10,937 bases of DNA, taken from an uncultured Actinomycetes bacterium (lineage in GTDB: Bacteria > Actinomycetota > Actinomycetes > S36-B12). Location of the stretch: positions 1 to 10,937 of the forward strand of contig CALFIA010000267.1 in NCBI GenBank assembly GCA_937876275.1, in the 5' to 3' direction. The number at the start of each line of letters is the position of its first letter. Position 1 is the stretch's first letter. The position numbers and the translations under genes were made by a program. Below the pieces are notes generated by a model, which worked only from the letters and a program-made list of their open reading frames with translations, did not search any database and was not told the DNA's origin. This document shows positions 1 through 6,239 of the stretch, piece by piece.

Positions 1-1
1 G

Positions 2-1021
2 CCGACTATCTCTGCAGATGTGTCGAAGGAAGATGCCGCAGATACTGATACGTCGGATATCGGCCCCGCGCTGCCCTCCGCATCAAGTTCTGCCAGCGCT
101 GCAGCTAGCGCTACGGCGGAGCGCGCTCACCTCCAGCCCCCACCACCCCTCGTCTCCCCCGTCACGAACCCTGAGCCACTTGAGGGCCAATGGCAGCCAG
201 TGGCATCGAAGGTCGACGGCATCCCCGCTGTCTACGTCACGCGTGTCCGCGCCGATGTCGAGCACTCGTCCTATTACGCGTCAGTGATGTGGATCGACAC
301 AATGCTCACCAAGGCACTGTTCGTCCCCGGATACGAAGAACCTGCGGGCGGGCCTAATCCCTACAACGGTGCACTTCCGCAGTCGCTCTGGCCGTTCGTA
401 CTCGCCAACTTCAACGGCGCTTTCCGACTCGAGGACACCATGGGCGGATACGAATATGACGGCGACGTCGTCGCCCCGCTCGTGAACGGAAAGGGCACCA
501 CGGTCTTCTATCGCGATGGAAGCATCAAGGTGGGCAAGTGGGGCCGTGACTTTGCGTCCGTCACTGACGACATGATCGCAGTACGACAGAACCTCAACCT
601 GATTGTCGATAAGGGCGAATCGAAGGTCAGCAGTGCGAGCGACAACGTGGTGTGGGGTGCCACGACTGACAAGGAGAGTCTTGCCTGGCGTGCGGCCATC
701 GGACAGCGCGATGACGGCAGCATCATCTACATCGGCTCCCCGTACCTGTCAGCGAAGGGCCTGGCAGACACCTTGGTCAGTGCAGGCGTGCGCGAAGCCA
801 TGGTGCTCGACATGAATAACTGGTGGACCGCCGGCTTCTACTTCCGTCACGCCAAGGATGGCTCACCGAAGTGCCGCAAGCTCGAGCCCACGATTGCCGA
901 AGGTTGCGACCGCTTTCTGAAGCCATATAAGCGCGACAGCTTCCAGTTCCTCGGGAATCCATCATCCGGCGCCCTCGATTCAGTGTGGCCGGTGCCTCAG
1001 ACGTCGTCCGTCACTCCATAG
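2..1021 (+). CDS. Phosphodiester glycosidase family protein (DUF2233/NAGPA-like), 5' end outside window
   Basis: The reading frame is open from the left edge to a TAG at 1019-1021, so the true start is probably upstream. An in-frame GTG at 20 exists but has no convincing ribosome binding site. The first ~60 visible residues are Ala/Ser/Pro-rich low complexity, which looks like a linker behind an off-window signal peptide or membrane anchor. The rest resembles the phosphodiester glycosidase (NAGPA/DUF2233) fold: an FNGAF segment, a GTTVFYRDGSIKVGKWG strand pair, VRQNLNLIVDKG, WRAAIGQRDDGSIIYIG, and a late LVSAGVREAMVLDMNNWW stretch matching the family's 'hAGa..hmELDhN..W' region. Family members cleave sugar phosphodiesters or act on envelope glycans; the substrate here is unknown. 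The 3' end overlaps the convergent glnE by 25 bases. Family assignment is fairly sure, exact activity is not. Confidence 0.78.
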   Translation, partial: PTISADVSKEDAADTDTSDIGPALPSASSSASAAASATAERAHLQPPPPLVSPVTNPEPLEGQWQPVASKVDGIPAVYVTRVRADVEHSSYYASVMWIDTMLTKALFVPGYEEPAGGPNPYNGALPQSLWPFVLANFNGAFRLEDTMGGYEYDGDVVAPLVNGKGTTVFYRDGSIKVGKWGRDFASVTDDMIAVRQNLNLIVDKGESKVSSASDNVVWGATTDKESLAWRAAIGQRDDGSIIYIGSPYLSAKGLADTLVSAGVREAMVLDMNNWWTAGFYFRHAKDGSPKCRKLEPTIAEGCDRFLKPYKRDSFQFLGNPSSGALDSVWPVPQTSSVTP

Positions 1022-4000
1022 AACACTCGATCCACGACGCCACGGGCTCGCCTGGTGATACGTCGGTAATCCTCGAGAATCCGCCCGGAGTCGCCCATCG
1101 GGTACCCGATGACGTAGCCCACACCGGCGAGTTCCCTCACATCGGTACTGAGCATGTCGGAGGGCATCCCTCGAACAAGCATCACTGCATTGCGCACGGC
1201 CGTCGCGAAGAGCCAGGCACTGCGCAATTCAGTGGCGTCACGCCTTGTCAGCAGACCGAGATCCTCGAGCTCGTCGAGGGCGCGCAGCGTGTGAGTGGTA
1301 CGCAGACTCGGATGCTCATGCCCGTGCTGCATCTGCAGCAGCTGAACGACCCATTCGACGTCGCTGAGGCCACCGCGCCCCAGCTTGGTATGCAAGGTGG
1401 AGTCGGCTCCCCGCGGAAGTCTCTCGGACTCCATCCGAGCCTTGAGCCTTCGCATCTCCCGCACATCTGCCTCCGGCAGCCCGCCCTCGGGGTAGCGAAG
1501 CGGATCAATCAGCTCAATGAATCGCTGGCCAAGTTCGGCGTCACCCGCGGCAACGAATGCGCGCAGAAGCGCCTGCGCCTCCCAGGCCGACGACCAGCGC
1601 TCGTAGTAAGCCGCGTAGGACGCCAAGGAGCGCACCAACGGCCCGTTCTTGCCTTCTGGTCGCAGGCCGGCATCGATATCGAGTGGCGGATCACTGCTCG
1701 GCGCCATCAGACGAGTGCGCAATTCATTAGCAACCTGGAAGGCGGCCTGATTGGCGTCATTCTCGTCGGAACCCTCAAGCGGCTCGTAGACGAAGATGAC
1801 ATCGGCGTCACTGCCGAAGCCGAGCTCGAGTCCGCCGAAACGACCCATGCCGATCACGGCGAAACGCATAGGCAGTGGGCGACCCCATTCGCCCTCCAGA
1901 TATCGAACCACCGTGCGCAAAGCGCCCTCAACAGTGGCCGAAGCAATGTCGGTGAGAGCGTGGCCGGCGATGTCGACAACGAGGGGGTCTGAACGACCGA
2001 GCAATTCGGCTGCCGCTACACGGAACAGCTCGCGTCGTCTGAGCGAGCGCACTGCCGCCACCGCGTTCTCGATGTCGTCATGCCGCTCGGCGGCAGAAAG
2101 TGCTTCCGCATCGAGAGCCGACTTGGTGCGCGGCATCAGGTCAGACTCATCGGCAAGGAGTGAGACCGATTCAGGTGCGCGCAGCAGCAGATCGGTCGCA
2201 TACCGGCTGCTCGCGAGAATCCGAGCCATCCGCTCCGCCGCCGCGGACTCGTCACGCAGAAGCCGGAGATACCAGTGGGTTGAGCCGAGCGCGTCGCTCA
2301 CTCGCCTGAAGCCGAGAAGTCCGGCATCAGGATCAGGGGCATCGGCGAACCAGCCGAGCATGACGGGCAGAAGGGTGCGCTGAATTGCTGCCCGGCGGCT
2401 GACACCCGAGGTGAGGGCCTCGAGGTGCCGAAGGGCACCCACCGGATCGAGATAGCCCAAGGCCTGGAGCCGTTGCTCTGCTGCCTGAGGTGTCAGGCGC
2501 GCCTCGCCTGCGTCGAGTCGTGCCACGGCCGCAAGGAGCGGGCGGTAGAAGAGCTTCTCGTGAATACGACGTACCTCACGCGCGTGCCGCCGCCATACGG
2601 CCACCAGCTCAGTAACAGGCTCGCTGCGAAAGCCCATGGAGCGCCCCAGCCGACGCAGATCCTGCTCGTCATCAGGCATGGTGTGCGTGCGACGCAAGCG
2701 ATGGAGTTGAAGGCGATGCTCGAGGGTGCGCAGGAATTGATAGGCATCCGAAAGGGCGCTTGCATCGTCACGTCCGACATAACCCCAGGTGGCCAGGGAT
2801 TCGAGGGCTACGAGAGTGGTCGAGCTTCGGAGCATGACGTCACTGCGCCCGTGGACCAATTGAAGAAGCTGAACCGAGAACTCGACATCACGGAGGCCAC
2901 CTGGGCCAAGCTTGAGCTCACGATCCGCAATACGCGCCGGGAGATGCTGTTCCACCCGGCGCCGCATCGCCTGGACGTCTTCCACGAAGCCCTCATGGTC
3001 TGCGGCACTCCACACGAACGGTGCGATCGCATCGACGTACCGCTCACCCAGGTCTCGGTCTCCAGCGCAGTAGCGCGCCTTGAGCAGCGCCTGGAACTCC
3101 CAGGTCTTCGCCCAACGTTCGTAGTAGCCGACGTGTGACCGAAGCGTGCGCACGAGTGCGCCTTGCTTGCCCTCTGGGCGAAGATTGGGATCTACCTCCC
3201 AGATGGTTCCCTCGGCAGTCGCCTGGTTGCAGGCACGCATCAGCCCTGTCGCAAGCAGAGTTGCCGTGCGCAGCGCACCCTCCTCCTCGAATTCCGACCA
3301 TGGCTCCGCCACGAAGATGACATCGACGTCACTCACGTAATTGAGCTCACGCCCGCCGCATTTGCCCATGCCGATCACTGCAATGCGACAGGGCACCGCG
3401 CCTCCCGGAAGTCCGGCACGCGCAATGGCAAGCGACGCCTCGAGCACGCCGTCGGCGAGATCCGAAAGCCAGCTGGCGACCACGGCCATGGGCGCAAGAC
3501 CGGAGAGATCACGCGCAGCGATGGCCAGCAATTGTTCGCGATATGCCACGCGAAGCGCATCGAGTGTCTCGACATCATCAGAAGAGGCGACCGGCTCAGG
3601 CGCGCGTGGATCCGCTCCCACGGCATGCAGCAGGAATTCGCGAACTGCCTTGGCGCCTGGAGCCGCGGCAATGCGTTCACCGTCGGCCAACACCTGCCAC
3701 TTCTCAGGATGGCGAACCAGGAACTCGCCCAGAGCCTCCGACATCCCGAGGACATCGATGAGCCGGCGACACACGTCAGGTTCGGCGAGGATCGTCGCGA
3801 TTACTCGGGAATGCATCTGCGGGTCGCACGCTTCAAGGAAACGCGCGAGCAAGAGAAGTGCCTGATCAGGATCAGCGGCGTGCGAGAGATCTGCGAGAAG
3901 ATCGTGATCGCCGCTGGCCACGACAAGCGCGTCCACGGCGCGGCCTTCAAGTAGCCGCCGCGCGAGATCGAGATCCGAGAGTCCGGCACGGGCCAACTGC

Positions 4001-4023
4001 CCGACAGACCATTCAGCCGTCAT
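997..4023 (-). CDS. glnE: Bifunctional glutamine synthetase adenylyltransferase / adenylyl-removing enzyme
   Basis: GlnE adds AMP to, or removes it from, a regulatory tyrosine of type I glutamine synthetase, tuning ammonia assimilation in the cytoplasm. The protein is 1008 residues, a normal length for actinobacterial GlnE, and is visibly two related nucleotidyltransferase halves. The N-terminal adenylyl-removase half carries GMGKCGGRELNYVSDVD (218-234), LRPEGKQGALVR (281-292) and KLGPGGLRDVE (371-381). The C-terminal adenylyltransferase half carries GMGRFGGLELGFGSDAD (725-741), LRPEGKNGPLVR (787-798) and KLGRGGLSDVEW (880-891). Each has the G-x-G...S-D-x-D metal/nucleotide signature intact. 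Start is ATG at 4023-4021 with a weak GGTGA (4032-4028) four bases upstream. It is the last gene of the glnA2-amidotransferase-glnE operon, 51 bases after the amidotransferase stop. Stop TGA at 999-997 lies inside the convergent glycosidase gene. In mycobacteria glnE sits directly beside glnA2, which supports the call. Confidence 0.97.
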   Translation of the reverse strand: MTAEWSVGQLARAGLSDLDLARRLLEGRAVDALVVASGDHDLLADLSHAADPDQALLLLARFLEACDPQMHSRVIATILAEPDVCRRLIDVLGMSEALGEFLVRHPEKWQVLADGERIAAAPGAKAVREFLLHAVGADPRAPEPVASSDDVETLDALRVAYREQLLAIAARDLSGLAPMAVVASWLSDLADGVLEASLAIARAGLPGGAVPCRIAVIGMGKCGGRELNYVSDVDVIFVAEPWSEFEEEGALRTATLLATGLMRACNQATAEGTIWEVDPNLRPEGKQGALVRTLRSHVGYYERWAKTWEFQALLKARYCAGDRDLGERYVDAIAPFVWSAADHEGFVEDVQAMRRRVEQHLPARIADRELKLGPGGLRDVEFSVQLLQLVHGRSDVMLRSSTTLVALESLATWGYVGRDDASALSDAYQFLRTLEHRLQLHRLRRTHTMPDDEQDLRRLGRSMGFRSEPVTELVAVWRRHAREVRRIHEKLFYRPLLAAVARLDAGEARLTPQAAEQRLQALGYLDPVGALRHLEALTSGVSRRAAIQRTLLPVMLGWFADAPDPDAGLLGFRRVSDALGSTHWYLRLLRDESAAAERMARILASSRYATDLLLRAPESVSLLADESDLMPRTKSALDAEALSAAERHDDIENAVAAVRSLRRRELFRVAAAELLGRSDPLVVDIAGHALTDIASATVEGALRTVVRYLEGEWGRPLPMRFAVIGMGRFGGLELGFGSDADVIFVYEPLEGSDENDANQAAFQVANELRTRLMAPSSDPPLDIDAGLRPEGKNGPLVRSLASYAAYYERWSSAWEAQALLRAFVAAGDAELGQRFIELIDPLRYPEGGLPEADVREMRRLKARMESERLPRGADSTLHTKLGRGGLSDVEWVVQLLQMQHGHEHPSLRTTHTLRALDELEDLGLLTRRDATELRSAWLFATAVRNAVMLVRGMPSDMLSTDVRELAGVGYVIGYPMGDSGRILEDYRRITRRARGVVDRVFYGVTDDV

Positions 4024-4074
4024 GGTTTCACCGGCCGAAGGATGCTCACTAGGAGAGCCTACGGCGTGAGGCCT

Positions 4075-4836
4075 CTAAGACGTGCGGGAGCGGAAGTGCT
4101 CGAGAACGAGCTCACCCCAGGCATGGGCCATCGGTCGCCAGGCGGCAATCAACGAGTCAGATGCCGCTGCGACGTTCTCGCCCGCCACTGTGACATCGAT
4201 GCCTGCACGTTCAAGCGCCTTATCGCCATCACTGAGGGGAACCCACCAGTTAAAGAGGTCTCCGTCGAGTTCCGGGTGCAACTGGAATCCATAGGCATTA
4301 GCGCCGAGCCGATAGCCCTGAACGCGGCAGGCGTCATTGGTCAGAAGCAGGGTCGCTCCCGGCGGCAGAGTCGCCACGTGATCTTGATGCCACTGCGCCG
4401 CGGGGATGCTTTCGTCCGCGCCGATTGCGGCAATCACCGGGTCTAACTCGCCTTCGGACGTGCGCCGGACGAAGCTGAGGCCAATCTCGGTCGTGTCACT
4501 GAGTTCGACGACACCGTCGTTGGCCACAGCCAGCAGCTGACCTCCAAGACAGATGCCGAACACCGGAATCTCGCGGGCGACCGCATCTCGCAGCAGCGAA
4601 CGTTCGTCGGGAAGCCATGGAGCAACGTCATCGTCCTGTGCCCCCATGCCGCCACCCATCGGGATCACGCCATCGACATCAGCAGGTACCGACGACGGAA
4701 CGCTCTCCCCCGCATCGGCGCAGATCACTCGAATCTCAATGCCAAGCTCGCCCAGCCAATCGCCGACGAGCAAGGGCGGGTCAGTCAGGTCGTTGCGGAT
4801 GGCCAGGACAACCGGCCGAGCTGAATCTGCGGTCAC
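4075..4836 (-). CDS. Class I glutamine amidotransferase (GuaA-type GATase fold)
   Basis: This is a stand-alone class I glutamine amidotransferase domain, about 253 residues from the chosen start. It hydrolyses glutamine or a gamma-glutamyl compound through a Cys-His-Glu triad. Visible landmarks in this numbering are IPMGGGMGAQDDDVAPWL (58-75), the nucleophile elbow GICLGGQ with Cys96, and YGFQLHPE with His187 and Glu189. No synthetase domain is fused, so the acceptor is unknown. GICLGGQ resembles GMP-synthase-like GATases more than PuuD-type gamma-glutamyl-GABA hydrolases, which usually have a charged residue after the Cys. I chose GTG at 4836-4834 because it overlaps the glnA2 stop as GTGA, a typical translationally coupled junction; no Shine-Dalgarno is seen. 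The frame stays open to an upstream GTG at 4896 (273 residues), which would add 20 residues lying wholly inside glnA2 and is less likely. It sits between glnA2 and glnE in one operon. Confidence 0.9.
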   Translation of the reverse strand: MTADSARPVVLAIRNDLTDPPLLVGDWLGELGIEIRVICADAGESVPSSVPADVDGVIPMGGGMGAQDDDVAPWLPDERSLLRDAVAREIPVFGICLGGQLLAVANDGVVELSDTTEIGLSFVRRTSEGELDPVIAAIGADESIPAAQWHQDHVATLPPGATLLLTNDACRVQGYRLGANAYGFQLHPELDGDLFNWWVPLSDGDKALERAGIDVTVAGENVAAASDSLIAAWRPMAHAWGELVLEHFRSRTS

Positions 4837-6170
4837 AACGTAGGAAGGTAGCGGTCGAGCTCCCAGGTCGTCACCTGGCGTCGGTACTCCTCCCACTCCG
4901 CGCGCTTATTGCGCAGGAAGAAGTCGTACACATGCTCACCGAGGGTCTCAGCGACAAGCTCGGAGCGCTCCATGGCCTGAATGGCCTGGTTCAGGCTCAG
5001 CGGTAAGGGCTTGAGCCCGATTGCTCGGCGCTCAGACTCGGTCAGCGACCAGACATCGTCCTCGGCACCGGCTGGCAGCTCGTATCCCTCTTCGATTCCC
5101 TTCAGTCCTGCCGCGAGCAGAACCGCGAAAGCGAGGTACGGATTGCAGGCGCTGTCGAGTGACCGGAACTCGATGCGGGTGCTGTTGCCCTTCGAGGGCT
5201 TGTACATCGGCACGCGAATCAGTGCCGAACGATTGTTGTGACCCCAGCAGATCCAGGCGGGAGCCTCGGCGCCGCCGGTGAGTCGCTTATATGAATTCAC
5301 CCACTGGTTCGTCACCGCGGTGATCTCCGGTGCATGGACGATCAGGCCAGCAATGAACGAGCGCGCGACCTTGGAGAGCTGGTAGGGGGCACCCGGCTCG
5401 AAGAAGGCGTTGCGATCACCCTCGAAAAGCGAGAGATGGGTGTGCATGCCCGAACCCGGGTGATCGGTGAAGGGCTTGGGCATGAAGGAGGCGTACAGGC
5501 CCTGCTCGAGGGCGACTTCCTGCACGACAAGACGAAACGCCATCAAGTTGTCGGCAGTCGTGAGCGCATCTGCGTAGCGAAGGTCGATCTCCTGCTGCCC
5601 GGGGCCGCCTTCGTGATGGCTGTACTCGACCGAGATGCCCATCGCCTCGAGCATCGTGATCGCCTGACGACGGAAGTCGTGTGCGACGCCATTGGGGGCA
5701 TTGTCAAAGTAGCCGTACCGATCTATCGGTTCAGGCGCGACGCCAGGTCGCGGCGCATCCTTGAACAGGTAGAACTCGACTTCAGGGTGCGTATAGAAGG
5801 TGAAGCCGAGATCGGCAGCCTTCGAGAGCGTGCGCTTGAGTACGTAACGCGGGTCAGCGTAACTCGGTGCACCGTCGGGCATGAGGATGTCGCAGAACAT
5901 GCGTGCCACCCCCGGGCCTTCACTTCGCCACGGCAGCAGCGAGAAGGTCGCGGGGTCAGGCTTGACGAGCATGTCGGACTCGTACACGCGAGCGAAGCCC
6001 TCGATCGCCGAGCCGTCGAAGCCAATGCCCTCGGCAAAGGCACCCTCAAGTTCAGCCGGCGCGATGGCTACCGACTTCAAGGTGCCAAGCACATCGGTGA
6101 ACCACAGCCGCACGAAACGGATGTCACGCTCTTCAATGGTGCGGAGTACGAATTCGGCCTGCTTATCCAT
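4833..6170 (-). CDS. glnA2: Type I glutamine synthetase, GlnA2 clade
   Basis: GS-fold ligase of 445 residues, forming an ATP-dependent gamma-glutamyl bond. The N-terminal beta-grasp region begins MDKQAEFVLRTIEERDIRF and matches mycobacterial GlnA2 almost throughout. Active-site elements are all present: FDGSAIEGF (about 51-59), metal ligands in HPEVEF, HHEGGPGQQEIDLRY, GSGMHTHLSL, the Glu-flap GGAEAP, NRSALIRVP and EFRSLDSACNPYL. The adenylylation-loop position that is NLYDLP in GlnA1 reads DVWSLT here (Trp374), so AMP modification by GlnE is not expected. I start at ATG 6170, as in mycobacterial GlnA2; AAGGAGG lies 11 bases upstream. An in-frame GTG at 6191 overlaps that ribosome site and is less likely. 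First gene of the operon with the amidotransferase and glnE. Some Streptomyces GlnA-like relatives are gamma-glutamylpolyamine synthetases, so glutamine may not be the only product. Confidence 0.96.
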   Translation of the reverse strand: MDKQAEFVLRTIEERDIRFVRLWFTDVLGTLKSVAIAPAELEGAFAEGIGFDGSAIEGFARVYESDMLVKPDPATFSLLPWRSEGPGVARMFCDILMPDGAPSYADPRYVLKRTLSKAADLGFTFYTHPEVEFYLFKDAPRPGVAPEPIDRYGYFDNAPNGVAHDFRRQAITMLEAMGISVEYSHHEGGPGQQEIDLRYADALTTADNLMAFRLVVQEVALEQGLYASFMPKPFTDHPGSGMHTHLSLFEGDRNAFFEPGAPYQLSKVARSFIAGLIVHAPEITAVTNQWVNSYKRLTGGAEAPAWICWGHNNRSALIRVPMYKPSKGNSTRIEFRSLDSACNPYLAFAVLLAAGLKGIEEGYELPAGAEDDVWSLTESERRAIGLKPLPLSLNQAIQAMERSELVAETLGEHVYDFFLRNKRAEWEEYRRQVTTWELDRYLPTL

Positions 6171-6181
6171 GCCTCCAGTGT

Positions 6182-6188
6182 CCTCCTT
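6182..6188 (-). promoter_or_regulatory. Ribosome binding site of glnA2
   Basis: AAGGAGG on the minus strand, 11 bases before the ATG at 6170. It is a near-perfect anti-16S match and decides in favour of that ATG over the upstream in-frame GTG at 6191, which would place the site inside the coding region. A second GGAGG (6176-6172) is only one base from the ATG and is too close to be the main site. Confidence 0.7.
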
Positions 6189-6229
6189 CACGTGTTACGA
6201 ATGGGTTAATTCCCCTGGGGGTACGCTCC

Positions 6230-6234
6230 AGGAG
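6230..6234 (+). promoter_or_regulatory. Ribosome binding site of nadE
   Basis: AGGAG ends five bases before the ATG at 6240, a standard spacing. It overlaps the alternative GTG start at 6234 and so argues for the ATG as the real start of nadE. Confidence 0.7.
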
Positions 6235-6239
6235 TGCCC

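Larger units (their letters stand above)
6171..6239. promoter_or_regulatory. Divergent glnA2/nadE promoter region
   Basis: This 69-base gap separates the divergent glnA2 operon and nadE and must hold at least one promoter for each, unless promoters lie inside the opposite gene. Visible elements are a CACGTG palindrome (6189-6194); GTTAC (6194-6198), six bases, then GTTAA (6205-6209), which imperfectly resembles one half of an actinobacterial GlnR box (gTnAC-n6-GaAAC); and a CCCC-T-GGGG dyad (6212-6220). TACGCT (6222-6227) could be a -10 element for nadE, giving an almost leaderless mRNA. No strong -35 is seen for either gene. The GlnR reading is weak because a second half-site is missing. Confidence 0.4.

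Noticed and set aside
966..992. Possible glnE terminator stem (CCGGC at 966-970 with GCCGG at 988-992)
   Set aside because: Only five pairs with a 17-base loop and no T-tract, inside the glycosidase coding region; not distinguishable from chance.
985..1992. 335-codon plus-strand frame antisense to the C-terminal half of glnE
   Set aside because: It covers conserved GlnE codons in the complementary frame, has no recognisable domain, and its start lies within the end of the glycosidase gene without a ribosome site. High GC readily produces such shadows.
2425..3954. Two further plus-strand frames (237 and 263 codons) antisense to glnE
   Set aside because: Same reasoning: composition of shadow frames, no motifs, no ribosome sites, and the sense strand codes for a complete GlnE.
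4024..4074. Terminator or promoter between the amidotransferase gene and glnE
   Set aside because: Only short stems (CTCAC/GTGAG, 5 bp with a long loop) and no convincing -10/-35 pair. It reads more like a plain intra-operon spacer with a weak glnE ribosome site.
4837..4896. Longer amidotransferase starting at GTG 4896
   Set aside because: The extra 20 residues lie wholly inside glnA2 codons and do not look like the start of a GATase fold. The GTGA overlap at 4836 is the more usual junction.
5334..6209. 291-codon plus-strand frame antisense to glnA2
   Set aside because: The GlnA2 reading frame explains every base. The antisense product shows no domain and would run into the nadE promoter region.
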